Source of the DNA: an uncultured Paenibacillaceae bacterium
Lineage (GTDB): Bacteria; Bacillota; Bacilli; Paenibacillales; DA-C8
Length of the DNA stretch: 64,000 nt
Direction: 5' to 3'
Assembly (NCBI GenBank): GCA_937957685.1
Contig: CALGAO010000089.1
Coordinates: 31,131 to 95,130, forward strand
A program made the translations under genes and the position numbers. Every line of letters starts with the position of its first letter. Within the stretch, counting starts at the first letter, position 1. Of this stretch, positions 17,089 to 25,506 are shown in pieces. Below the pieces are notes generated by a model. That model had not been told where the DNA came from. It saw nothing but the letters and a program-made list of their open reading frames with translations, and did no database searches.

Positions 17089-18362
17089 ATGTAGAGCAAT
17101 CAGCAGCACTGCTGGATCTGAGCAGCACTTTTCTGATGGTGGCATTTATCCTGTACAACCTGTCCTTCATCGTGTTTGGCATCTCGGTGCTGGGCAAGCG
17201 CTGGAGCAATCGGGATGCGGACTCGCACATGCGCCGCTGGGGCGGCATCGGCCTGTGGATCGCCATCCTCGGTCTGATCTCGCATGCATCCTTTACCGGG
17301 CTCAGATGGGCGGCATCCGGTCATATCCCGGTATCGAATCTGTATGAATTCCTGACCTTCTTCGGCATGATGGTGACGCTCGCGTTTATCGTCATCTATG
17401 CGATCTACCGCAAGCCGCTCATCGGCCTGTTCGCCATGCCGCTGTCGGTGGTGATCGTCGCCTACGGCGCCGTTTTCCCGAGCGCCGTTACGCCGCTGAT
17501 CCCGCAGCTTCAGAGCATCTGGCTGTACATCCACGTCACGCTGGCCGCCCTGGGTGAAGCCTTCCTGGCGGTCGGTTTCGCCGCCGGATTCATGTATCTA
17601 CTCCGCACGGTCAATTTCAAAGACAGAAGCGCGTCGGGCAAGCGCCAGATTCGCGGCGTGGAATATACGCTCATCGCGCTGATCACGCTGATCGCCTTCA
17701 TCGTGCTTGTCTTCTCCTTTAACGGCGCAGGCTACCGCGCGGAATTTGTGCAAACGTTGATTGAGGAGGACGAACTCGGACAGAAGGTGGAGGTTGAGCA
17801 AACGGTCACCTACATCATCCCGCCGATCGTCAAGCCTCATAACAGCGTGCAGGTGGAGATGCAACCATTCCTCGGCATGAAGGAACCGCTGTTTGAAGCG
17901 CCTGCATGGATGAAGGGCGTGAACGCAGGCCGCAAGCTGAATACGATCATCTGGTCGCTGGCTGTCGGCCTCATCCTCTACGGACTGATTCGTCTGATCA
18001 TTCGCAGGCCGCTTGGCGCGGTGGTCAGCCCGATCATGAACGGGATCGATGAGCAGGATCTGGATGAGATCAGCTATCGCGCCATCGCCATCGGCTATCC
18101 GATCTTCACGCTCGGAGCCCTGATCTTCGCCAGCATATGGGCACACCAGGCCTGGGGGCGCTTCTGGGCCTGGGACCCCAAGGAAACGTGGGCGCTGATC
18201 ACCTGGCTGTTCTACACAGCCTATCTCCATCTGCGCCTGTCCCGCGGTTGGCAAGGGACGAAGTCAGCCTGGATGTCCGTTATCGGCTTCCTGATCATCA
18301 TGTTCACACTGATCGGTGTCAACCTGGTCATCGCTGGTCTGCACTCCTATGCAGGCGTTTAA
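17085..18362 (+). CDS. resC: Cytochrome c biogenesis protein ResC (CcsA family)
   Basis: A 425-residue polytopic membrane protein of the heme-handling family. The tryptophan-rich motif WAHQAWGRFWAWDPKETWAL near the C-terminus binds heme outside the membrane. The GTG start overlaps the resB stop (GTGA), so translation is coupled. It is somewhat longer than B. subtilis ResC, mostly in the loop after the fifth hydrophobic segment (EEDELGQKVEVEQTVTY region). Acts with ResB as the heme exporter and lyase. Confidence 0.94.
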   Translation: MNVEQSAALLDLSSTFLMVAFILYNLSFIVFGISVLGKRWSNRDADSHMRRWGGIGLWIAILGLISHASFTGLRWAASGHIPVSNLYEFLTFFGMMVTLAFIVIYAIYRKPLIGLFAMPLSVVIVAYGAVFPSAVTPLIPQLQSIWLYIHVTLAALGEAFLAVGFAAGFMYLLRTVNFKDRSASGKRQIRGVEYTLIALITLIAFIVLVFSFNGAGYRAEFVQTLIEEDELGQKVEVEQTVTYIIPPIVKPHNSVQVEMQPFLGMKEPLFEAPAWMKGVNAGRKLNTIIWSLAVGLILYGLIRLIIRRPLGAVVSPIMNGIDEQDLDEISYRAIAIGYPIFTLGALIFASIWAHQAWGRFWAWDPKETWALITWLFYTAYLHLRLSRGWQGTKSAWMSVIGFLIIMFTLIGVNLVIAGLHSYAGV

Positions 18363-18383
18363 TATTCGGAGGTGAACGGTCGT

Positions 18384-19097
18384 ATGGAGGACAAAGAGCT
18401 TCATATCCTGGTTGTGGATGATGAGGAACGCATTCGCAGGTTGCTGCGCATGTACCTTGAGAAGGAAGGATTTGTCATCACCGAGGCGGCGGACGGGGAA
18501 ACAGCCCTGAGGCTCGCGCTTGACAACGATTATGATCTGATCCTGCTGGATCTGATGTTGCCCAGGATGGATGGCATCGAAGTGTGCAACAAGCTTCGTC
18601 AGACGAAGATGACGCCGGTGATCATGCTGACGGCGCGCGGCGAGGAGTCCAATCGCGTGCACGGATTCGAGGCAGGTGCCGACGACTATGTCGTGAAGCC
18701 GTTCAGTCCGCGTGAGGTGATCTACCGCGTCAAGGCGATCCTGAGGCGAACATCGTCCAGCAGGGCGGTGTCAAGCGGAAACTCCAGCAACAACATCGTG
18801 TTCCCGCATCTGGTGATCGAGCACGATGCGCATCGCGTCATCGCGGGCGGTGTCGAGGTGAGCCTGACGCCCAAGGAATACGAGCTGCTTCATTACCTTG
18901 CTTCATCGCCGGATAAGGTGTTCTCCAGGGAGCAGTTGCTCCGGGATGTCTGGAACTATGAATTCTTTGGTGACCTCCGGACGGTCGACACGCATGTGAA
19001 GAGGCTGCGCGAGAAACTGACGAAGACGTCGCCGGAGGCAGCGGCCATGATCACCACGGTATGGGGAGTCGGCTACAAGCTTGAGGTGCCGAGATAA
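18384..19097 (+). CDS. resD: Redox response regulator ResD (OmpR family)
   Basis: 237 residues. The receiver domain has the acidic pair DDEE near 12-15, the phospho-acceptor D56 in LLDLMLPRMDG and the lysine in VVKPFSP; a winged-helix DNA-binding domain follows (SLTPKEYELLHYLA, VDTHVKRLREKL). In B. subtilis ResD activates genes for aerobic and anaerobic respiration, including resABC. ATG 18384 follows GGAGGTGA at 8 bases; the open frame begins at GTG 18372 inside that site. Last base shared with resE. Confidence 0.94.
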   Translation: MEDKELHILVVDDEERIRRLLRMYLEKEGFVITEAADGETALRLALDNDYDLILLDLMLPRMDGIEVCNKLRQTKMTPVIMLTARGEESNRVHGFEAGADDYVVKPFSPREVIYRVKAILRRTSSSRAVSSGNSSNNIVFPHLVIEHDAHRVIAGGVEVSLTPKEYELLHYLASSPDKVFSREQLLRDVWNYEFFGDLRTVDTHVKRLREKLTKTSPEAAAMITTVWGVGYKLEVPR

Positions 19098-20533
19098 TGA
19101 TCCAATTCCTCAGAAGCATCGTTGGCAAGCTGTGGCTGACGATCATCGGGCTGGTCATCATCGTCCTCGCGATACTCGGGATGTTCCTGCTGGAATACAT
19201 CGAGATGACCTTCACGGACTCTGCGCCGATCAAGAATCTGTTCATCATCACGGGCGTCATCGGGTTCTCCATGACGACCCTCTTCGCCCTGTTCCTCTCG
19301 AGCCGCATCACCAGACCGCTGATTCAGCTGAAGGAAGCGGCGGAGCACGTTGCGCGGGGCAACTACAACATGCGGATCGTTCACGCATCGAGCGACGAGC
19401 TGGGTGAGTTGGCCAACACCTTCAACAACATGGCCGAACAGCTGCAGCGGCTGTTCGATGCGCTGAAGCATGAGAAGGAGCACCTGTCCAGCATCCTGAG
19501 CAGCATGAGCGATGCGGTGGTCACCTTCGATGCGAATGGCAACGTCATCCTGACCAATCCGAAGGGCTCCGAGTTGATGGAGGCGTGGAAAAATGTCGGC
19601 CTCGATGGCGACACAACCCCTTCTGCCGCATCGGACCTGCAGTCGGGCGGAACGGTGCCGAAACCGCTGCTCGCCCTGTTTGAATCCATCGTGAGCGGTT
19701 CGGATGAGCGCGTGACGAAGCTGAATGTGTTGAACACGGTCTGGTCCGTAGTCGTCACGCCGCTCTACAGCGGCGATCATCTGCGCGGTGCGGTCGCCGT
19801 GCTGAGGGATGTGACGGAGGAGCACAGGCTGGATAAACTGCGCAACGACTTCCTGGCCAATGTCTCGCATGAGCTGCGCACGCCGATCTCGATGGTGCAG
19901 GGTTACAGTGAGGCGCTGCTGGATGATATAGCGGCGTCGCCGGAGGAGCAGAGGCAACTGGTGCAGATCATCCATGAGGAATCGCTGCGCATGGGTCGCT
20001 TGGTGAAGGATCTGATGGATCTGGCGAAGATGCAATCCGGGCATCTGGAGATGCATTATGCCCGGCTGGTCATACAGGAGCTTCTTCATCGCTTCGAACG
20101 CAAATACTCGCCGATCGCGCGGGACAGAGGGATCGAGCTGGAATTTGCGATGCCCGATCAGCCGCTGGTGATGAACCGGGCTGACGAGGGACGTCTCGAG
20201 CAGGTGCTCACCAACCTGCTGGACAATGCGATTCGCCACACGCCGTCCGGCAAGCGCATCCGCGTCATCGCCGAGCTGACGAGTCTGGATGGCGCGTCAT
20301 GGATCAGGCTCGAGGTGGCCGATGAGGGGGAAGGGATCCCGGAGCACGATCTGCCTTATATTTTCGAGCGATTCTACAAGGCGGACAAGGCCCGTACCCG
20401 GGGACAGACCGGGGGAACGGGACTCGGGCTGGCGATCGTCAAGCACTTCGTGGATGCGCATGGCGGTCAGATCAACGTGAGGAGCAAGCTCGGTGAAGGC
20501 ACGACCTTCACGATCTGTCTGCCGACTCAATGA
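19097..20533 (+). CDS. resE: Sensor histidine kinase ResE, without large extracytoplasmic domain
   Basis: 478 residues. Two membrane helices (about 12-34 and 48-68) are joined by only about 13 residues, so the extracellular sensor domain of B. subtilis ResE is missing. Then follow a HAMP segment (70-120), a PAS domain (about 130-240), HisKA with the phospho-acceptor H258 in NVSHELRTP, and a complete HATPase with LTNLLDNAIRHTP, ADEGEGIP and GGTGLGLAIVKHF. Signal input is therefore probably cytoplasmic, through PAS. Starts at the TAATG overlap with resD. Confidence 0.92.
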   Translation: MIQFLRSIVGKLWLTIIGLVIIVLAILGMFLLEYIEMTFTDSAPIKNLFIITGVIGFSMTTLFALFLSSRITRPLIQLKEAAEHVARGNYNMRIVHASSDELGELANTFNNMAEQLQRLFDALKHEKEHLSSILSSMSDAVVTFDANGNVILTNPKGSELMEAWKNVGLDGDTTPSAASDLQSGGTVPKPLLALFESIVSGSDERVTKLNVLNTVWSVVVTPLYSGDHLRGAVAVLRDVTEEHRLDKLRNDFLANVSHELRTPISMVQGYSEALLDDIAASPEEQRQLVQIIHEESLRMGRLVKDLMDLAKMQSGHLEMHYARLVIQELLHRFERKYSPIARDRGIELEFAMPDQPLVMNRADEGRLEQVLTNLLDNAIRHTPSGKRIRVIAELTSLDGASWIRLEVADEGEGIPEHDLPYIFERFYKADKARTRGQTGGTGLGLAIVKHFVDAHGGQINVRSKLGEGTTFTICLPTQ

Positions 20534-20611
20534 GCGACTGCCATGCGGAGGATGAACCGCTGTTCTTATGAACGATTCGGATAACGGACATAACATTTGG
20601 GAACGACGCAC

Positions 20612-20649
20612 AAAGGCGGAGCCCGGGAGGAATCCCGGGCTCCGCCTTT
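20612..20649. terminator. Bidirectional terminator between resE and the metal ATPase gene
   Basis: A 16-bp perfect stem (AAAGGCGGAGCCCGGG with its complement) around AGGAAT. It ends in TTTC in the plus direction and equally in T residues in the minus direction, serving both convergent genes. Confidence 0.9.
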
Positions 20650-20669
20650 CTAAGTGGACGAGTTCGTCA

Positions 20670-22595
20670 TCAGCGCAGCAATCGAAGGCCGTTCAGGATG
20701 ACCAGGATCGTGCTGCCCTCGTGGCCGATGACGCCAAACGGCAGGGCAAGCGACTGCATGAAGTTCGAAAGGATGAGCAGGATGATCACGGCGATCGAGA
20801 AGACGATATTTTGCTTGACGATGCGGTTCATACGCTTCGACAAAGTGATCGCGTAAGCCAGCTTCTCCAGATCGTTCTTCACGAGGATCACATCCGCCGT
20901 CTGCATCGCCACGTCGGTGCCTTCTCCCATCGCCACGCCAACATCGGCGGTGGCGAGGGCAGGCGCATCATTGATGCCGTCACCGACCATGGCCACCGAA
21001 CGATAACGCTCCTTCAGCTTCTTTATCTCGGCAACCTTGTCTTCAGGCAGGCATTCCGCCGCATAGCCGTCGATTCCGCTCTCCAACGCGATGGCCGCCG
21101 CAGTCGAACGGCTGTCGCCGGTGATCATCATCGTATGAATGCCGGCATTGCGCAGCTTGCGGATCGCGCTCACCGACTCCTCGCGGATGACGTCCTTGAG
21201 TGCGATGACGCCAGCGATGCCCTGATCGTCCCGCACATACACGATGGTCTTGCCTTGCTCCTCCAGCCTGGCTCCGATACGATCGCGGAAGCTCTCCGCA
21301 TCAGCCCGTCCGACAAAATCAGCCTTGCCGACCTTCCAGGTTACGCCGCTGACTTCCGCCTGGATGCCTAAGCCGGCGATGTCTTCCATATTCACGGCTC
21401 TTGGCAACTCGGCGCCCCTTGTTTCCGCCGCCCGGACGATCGCTGCCGCCAGCGGGTGATTGGAATAGCGCTCGATGGCTGCGACATTCCGCAGCAGATC
21501 GCCTTCGTCCAGGTCTTCGCGTGCATATACATCCGTCACTTGCGGCGTACCCTTGGTCAGCGTGCCGGTCTTGTCGAAGGCGATGGCCTCCAACTTGGCC
21601 AGTTTTTCAAGATGAACGCCGCCCTTGAACAGGATGCCGTGCCGCGCGCCGTTCGATATGGCGGACAGCGTGGCCGGCATGATCGAGGCAACCAGGGCGC
21701 AAGGGGAGGCGACGACCAGCAGCACCATGGCCCGGTACAAGGTTTCTTGCCAGCTCCAGCCAAGCGCGTAGTGGGGAAGCACCATCATGATGCCGACCAG
21801 GATCAGCACCGCCTTGACATAGGTGCCCTCGAACCGTTCGATAAACTGCTGCGCCGGAGATTTCTCTTCCTGCGCCGATTCCACCATGCGGATGATCTTC
21901 TGGAACAGCGTCTCGCTGCTTGGCTTCGTCATGACGATCTCGATGCTGCCCCGCATGTTGAAGGTTCCGGCGAACACCTCATCGCCGGCCTGTCTGATCA
22001 CCGGTATCGATTCACCCGTAAGCGCCGATTCGTCGATATTCGTCGTACCTTCCTGAATCCTGCCGTCCACGGGTATCCGTTCACCCGGTTTGACCAGCAC
22101 GATGTCGCCAACGCTCAGCTGCTTCACCGGGACAACCTCTTCGCTGCCGTTCCGGATTCGCACTGCCGTCTCCGGCTGAAGGCTGAGAAGCGCGGAGATT
22201 TCCTTGCGGCTCCTGTCCATCGTGTAGCTTTCAAGGGCGCCGCTCAGCGCGAAGATGAAGATGAGGATGGCGCCTTCGGACCAGTATCCGATGGCCGCCG
22301 ACCCGATCGCGGCCAGCACCATCAGCAATTCCACGTTGAGCGAGCGCTGGGCCAGCGTGGCCTGGATGCCTTCCTTGGCCTTGGCGTAACCTCCGATCAG
22401 ATATGCGAAGATATATGTGATGACAGCTGCCGTGTCCAGCTGCTCATGGCTTAAGTACCATCCGATTGCGATGAGTACGCCGCTGACCAGCGCAGCGACC
22501 AGTTCGAGATGAGGCTTGACGCTGTTGAACCAGGACGGTTCTTTCCATCTCAACGGACTGCGGTATAGCTTCGACGTATTGGTGTTGGCATTCAT
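20670..22595 (-). CDS. pfeT: P1B4-type metal-transporting ATPase, PfeT (ZosA)-like
   Basis: 641 residues with the P-type core: TGES 193-196, phosphorylation site DKTGT 341-345, NHPLAAA in the nucleotide domain and GDGINDAPAL. The ion-path signature is SPC at 297-299, with HEGST near 625-629 in the last membrane part, the P1B4 pattern found in Fe(II)/Co(II) exporters. No N-terminal CxxC metal-binding domain is present. The B. subtilis homologue PfeT (formerly ZosA/YkvW) exports iron and is controlled by PerR and Fur. AAGGAGG precedes the ATG. PerR- and Fur-like boxes abut upstream, supporting the assignment. The substrate is inferred, not shown. Confidence 0.85.
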   Translation of the reverse strand: MNANTNTSKLYRSPLRWKEPSWFNSVKPHLELVAALVSGVLIAIGWYLSHEQLDTAAVITYIFAYLIGGYAKAKEGIQATLAQRSLNVELLMVLAAIGSAAIGYWSEGAILIFIFALSGALESYTMDRSRKEISALLSLQPETAVRIRNGSEEVVPVKQLSVGDIVLVKPGERIPVDGRIQEGTTNIDESALTGESIPVIRQAGDEVFAGTFNMRGSIEIVMTKPSSETLFQKIIRMVESAQEEKSPAQQFIERFEGTYVKAVLILVGIMMVLPHYALGWSWQETLYRAMVLLVVASPCALVASIMPATLSAISNGARHGILFKGGVHLEKLAKLEAIAFDKTGTLTKGTPQVTDVYAREDLDEGDLLRNVAAIERYSNHPLAAAIVRAAETRGAELPRAVNMEDIAGLGIQAEVSGVTWKVGKADFVGRADAESFRDRIGARLEEQGKTIVYVRDDQGIAGVIALKDVIREESVSAIRKLRNAGIHTMMITGDSRSTAAAIALESGIDGYAAECLPEDKVAEIKKLKERYRSVAMVGDGINDAPALATADVGVAMGEGTDVAMQTADVILVKNDLEKLAYAITLSKRMNRIVKQNIVFSIAVIILLILSNFMQSLALPFGVIGHEGSTILVILNGLRLLR

Positions 22596-22659
22596 CGTAC
22601 TCGCCTCCTTGCTTACAGTGTAGCACAGAAGGCCCTATTTTACAATAATAATTCTAAAA

Positions 22660-22674
22660 TAATAATAATTATAG
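22660..22674 (-). promoter_or_regulatory. Candidate PerR box upstream of the P1B4 ATPase
   Basis: Minus-strand CTATAATTATTATTA matches TTATAATnATTATAA at 12 of 14 defined positions. It contains the possible -10 TATAAT and touches the Fur-like box. Confidence 0.6.
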
Positions 22675-22692
22675 ATAACGATTCTCATTATC
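22674..22692 (-). promoter_or_regulatory. Candidate Fur box
   Basis: GATAACGATTCTCATTATC on the plus strand matches the classical 19-bp Fur consensus at 16 positions. It lies directly upstream of the PerR-like box relative to the ATPase gene. Confidence 0.7.
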
Positions 22693-22700
22693 AATGCAAC

Positions 22701-22719
22701 GAAAACCATTCTCACTATC
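22701..22719 (-). promoter_or_regulatory. Second, weaker Fur-like box
   Basis: GAAAACCATTCTCACTATC repeats the register of the first box 27 bases away with more mismatches. Confidence 0.35.
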
Positions 22720-22730
22720 CATCGGCATAA

Positions 22731-22760
22731 AGAAGAAGGGACGGAGATTCCGTCCCTTCT
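22731..22760 (-). terminator. Intrinsic terminator of serA
   Basis: Stem AGAAGGGACGG / CCGTCCCTTCT with loop AGATT. Read on the minus strand it is followed by the T-rich TTCTTTATG. It ends just upstream of the Fur-like boxes. Confidence 0.75.
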
Positions 22761-22781
22761 GAAAGTGCGTCCGTTATGCGG

Positions 22782-24368
22782 TTACAGCAGGATTTCCTTC
22801 ACCTGTTCAATGTCCGGCAGGTTGCTCAGTTCCTCGATCGCTTCCTTCGGAGCCGGCTTGTCCACCGTCAGCACCATGATCGCCGAACCCCCGACGACCT
22901 TGCGGCCGACCTGCATCGTGGCGATGTTCGTGTTGCTGTCGCCGAGCACGGAGCCGAGGCGGCCGATGATGCCTGGCTTGTCGGTATGCGCCACGAGGAG
23001 GATGTTGCCTTCCGGCGATACGTCGACCGGATATTGATCGATCTTCACGATGCGCGGGCCGTAGCCGTTAAGCAGGGTGCCTGCGATCGAGCGTTCCGTC
23101 CTGCCGGAGCGGAGGGTGACCGTGATCAGATTGGTGAAGCCCTTCGAAGCGCTCGACTTCTCGCGGATGATGTTGACATCGCGAATCTTGGCCATATGCA
23201 TCGCGTTGATGATATTGACGTCCGATCCGAGATGTTGGCTGAGCACGCCCTTGACGATATAGCGGGTGAGAGGAGCGGTATCGACTTCCGCCAGCTCGCC
23301 CGAATAGTTGACGATGATCTCCTGCGGAGCGGCATCCGCCATCTGCGAAAGGAACTTGCCCATGCGTTCGCCGAGCAGGAAGTAAGGCTGCAGCTTCGCC
23401 ATGACGTTGGCCGGAACCGGAGGCATGTTGACCGCGTTCTTGAACGGTTCATCGCGAAGGATGTGCAGCACTTCCTCGGCAACGTCGATCGCCACGTTCT
23501 CCTGCGCTTCGATCGTCGAAGCTCCGAGGTGAGGGGTGACGATGATCTTCGGGTGGTTCAGGAACGGATGATCCGGCTTGGGCGGTTCCTCGACGAATAC
23601 GTCGAATGCGGCACCGGCCACGATGCCTTCGTCGATCGCCTCGATCAGGGCCTGTTCGTCGATGATGCCGCCGCGCGCGCAGTTGATGATGCGCACGCCC
23701 TTCTTCATCCTGGCGAACTGCGGCTTCGAGATCAGGTTGCGCGTCTCATTCGTGAGCGGCGTATGCACCGTGATGAAATCCGCCTGCTCGCAGATCTGAT
23801 CGATCGTGGCCAGCGTGACGCCAAGCTTCTCGGCGCGGTCTTCCGTCAGGAACGGGTCGTAACCGAGGATCTCCATGCCGAACGCCTTGGCGCGCTTCGC
23901 CACCTCGCTGCCGATTCGGCCCATGCCGATGACGCCGAGCGTCTTGGCGCGAAGCTCCACGCCGACGAACGACTTGCGGTCCCATTCTCCGGAGATCGTC
24001 TTCTTGTAAGCCTGCGGAATATGACGAGCGAGAGCCATCATCATCGCGAAGGTAAGTTCGCAAGTCGCGATCGTGTTGCCATCCGGCGCGTTGATGACGA
24101 TGATCCCTTTCTGCGTGGCGGCTTCCAGATCGATGTTGTCCACGCCAACGCCGGCGCGGCCGATGACCTTCAGCCGGTTCGCAGCCTCGATGATGCGGGC
24201 TGTCACCTTGGTCTGGCTGCGCACGAGCAGCGCGTCATATTCGCCGATGATGGCCACGAGCTCGTCCTCACTGAGACCGGTTTTCTTGTCCAGAGCAACG
24301 TCAGGCGCATCCATGAGCTGCTGCAAGCCATGATCGCTGATCGGGTCGGACACAAGCACTTTGAACAT
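22782..24368 (-). CDS. serA: D-3-phosphoglycerate dehydrogenase
   Basis: 528 residues, the long type-1 form. First step of serine synthesis: 3-phosphoglycerate to phosphohydroxypyruvate with NAD. Visible parts are GRAGVGVDNIDL, the Rossmann GMGRIGSEVAKRAKAFGM, ARGGIIDE with the catalytic region after it, PHLGASTIEAQ with the catalytic histidine, an intervening ASB domain and a C-terminal ACT domain (VAHTDKPGIIGRLG). AGGAGGAAT precedes the ATG. A T-box leader with a probable serine specifier lies upstream, so expression should rise on serine starvation. Confidence 0.96.
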   Translation of the reverse strand: MFKVLVSDPISDHGLQQLMDAPDVALDKKTGLSEDELVAIIGEYDALLVRSQTKVTARIIEAANRLKVIGRAGVGVDNIDLEAATQKGIIVINAPDGNTIATCELTFAMMMALARHIPQAYKKTISGEWDRKSFVGVELRAKTLGVIGMGRIGSEVAKRAKAFGMEILGYDPFLTEDRAEKLGVTLATIDQICEQADFITVHTPLTNETRNLISKPQFARMKKGVRIINCARGGIIDEQALIEAIDEGIVAGAAFDVFVEEPPKPDHPFLNHPKIIVTPHLGASTIEAQENVAIDVAEEVLHILRDEPFKNAVNMPPVPANVMAKLQPYFLLGERMGKFLSQMADAAPQEIIVNYSGELAEVDTAPLTRYIVKGVLSQHLGSDVNIINAMHMAKIRDVNIIREKSSASKGFTNLITVTLRSGRTERSIAGTLLNGYGPRIVKIDQYPVDVSPEGNILLVAHTDKPGIIGRLGSVLGDSNTNIATMQVGRKVVGGSAIMVLTVDKPAPKEAIEELSNLPDIEQVKEILL

Positions 24369-24412
24369 TGGTTCTATTCCTCCTAATGTCTATATTACTT
24401 GGTGATGAAATG

Positions 24413-24704
24413 AAAAAACCCTCAATCCCTACACCTGTTGCGTCGTAAGGGACGAGAGTATGCTTCGTGGTACCACCCTTGTTCGCCATCCGTTCGCACG
24501 GATGGCCTCTACTGGTCTGCAAGACCAAACAGATAACGGTTGTTACCGGCTGCACCTATTGAGGAGAGATCCTGTTCAGCGCAGCGACTCGGGAATGCTG
24601 GAAGCTATCAAGCACACCGCCGATTCGCACCAGCCATCGGCTCTCTGAGGGTTGTCCAGGATAGTCGTTTCCTTCATCGTCGTTCGACTTCAATGTGATA
24701 ATTT
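24413..24704 (-). promoter_or_regulatory. T-box riboswitch (serA leader)
   Basis: On the minus strand the T-box sequence AAGGGTGGTACCACG lies at 24463-24480, followed by a terminator (CTCGTCCCTTAC pairing with GTAGGGATTGAG) and a TTTTTT tract at 24413-24418. Upstream, AGAGAGCC and the stem I and II segments are recognisable. The specifier is read as AGC (Ser), the complement of 24597-24599, just before ATTCCCGAGTC. That matches the downstream serA; the codon choice is my inference from position. Confidence 0.9.
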
Positions 24705-24710
24705 TTCATT

Positions 24711-24739
24711 AATGTAACATCTGACGAGTGACGTGTCAA
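24711..24739 (-). promoter_or_regulatory. Promoter of the serA T-box transcript
   Basis: Minus-strand TTGACA (24739-24734), 17-base spacer, TACATT (24716-24711). Predicted start is near 24704, giving a leader of about 335 bases. Confidence 0.65.
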
Positions 24740-24760
24740 TACCTGCATCGCACTCGTCAG
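24721..24760. repeat. Inverted repeat between ppa and the serA promoter
   Basis: CTGACGAGTG and its exact complement CACTCGTCAG are 20 bases apart. It may be the ppa terminator although no T-run follows, and it overlaps the serA promoter. Confidence 0.5.
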
Positions 24761-24773
24761 ACATCAGCTTCTG

Positions 24774-25265
24774 TTACTTGGCCGCTTCGTAACGCTTCTT
24801 GCATTCCTCATACAGCTGAGCTGCAAAAGTGGCATCCCTGAAGCCGGTCACTTCAACCTTCTTGTTCTCCAGGTCCTTGTAGCGGAGGAAGAAGTTCTCG
24901 ATCTCCTTCAGCGTATGAGGAGCGACATCGTCCAGGCTCTTCACATGGTTCCAGCGCGGATCCTTCGTAGGAACACCGATCAGCTTCTCGTCTTCCTCAC
25001 CGTTGTCCACCATCAACATCACACCGATGATGCGGGTGTTGATGACACAGCCAGGGAAGGTGGGGTTGGTCACAAGCACGAGCACATCGAGCGGGTCGCC
25101 GTCAAGGGCCAGCGTGCCTTCCAGATAGCCGTATTCGGCCGGATATCTCATCGAACCGTACAGGACGCGATCGAGTACGAATCGTCCCGTTTCCTTGTCA
25201 AACTCGTATTTGTTCTGACTTCCTTGCGGAATTTCAATCAGTGTGTCGACCACCAGATTAGACAT
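24774..25265 (-). CDS. ppa: Inorganic pyrophosphatase, family I
   Basis: 163 residues with the family I signature DGDPLDVLV and further acidic residues for Mg-pyrophosphate (YGYLEGTLALDGDPLD, DPRWNHVKSLDDV). Cytoplasmic; drives biosynthesis by hydrolysing PPi. The start is ATG at 25265 (MSNLVVDTL), 6 bases after AGGAGG; an ATG two codons earlier abuts that site, and the frame stays open further without family similarity. Many Bacillus species use the unrelated family II enzyme instead. Confidence 0.94.
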   Translation of the reverse strand: MSNLVVDTLIEIPQGSQNKYEFDKETGRFVLDRVLYGSMRYPAEYGYLEGTLALDGDPLDVLVLVTNPTFPGCVINTRIIGVMLMVDNGEEDEKLIGVPTKDPRWNHVKSLDDVAPHTLKEIENFFLRYKDLENKKVEVTGFRDATFAAQLYEECKKRYEAAK

Positions 25266-25431
25266 GTTCATCCTCCTAATTGTCATATCAGAGTAAACCA
25301 ATAGGAATTCCAGATTGGGGCAAATACCATTTCTTATTGTAATGAAAAAGGGAGTTATTTGCAATCATTTTCCTCATCAGTGTCAAACATTATTCATCTT
25401 TGCTCCGGGCGACTTCGAGGTCGTCGTCATG

Positions 25432-25474
25432 AAAAAAATCTCTCACACCCTTCATGGTGAAAGGCGTGAGAGAT
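25432..25474 (-). terminator. Terminator of the 25507-26433 gene
   Basis: Minus-strand stem TCTCTCACGCCTT / AAGGGTGTGAGAGA followed by seven T residues. Confidence 0.85.
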
Positions 25475-25506
25475 ACCGGTGAAGGTCGGCCCGCTCCCAA
25501 TGGCCA

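Noticed and set aside
22776..24386. 536-codon plus-strand frame opposite serA
   Set aside because: Arg/Asp/His-rich shadow with no start signal and no family resemblance. serA on the other strand is certain.
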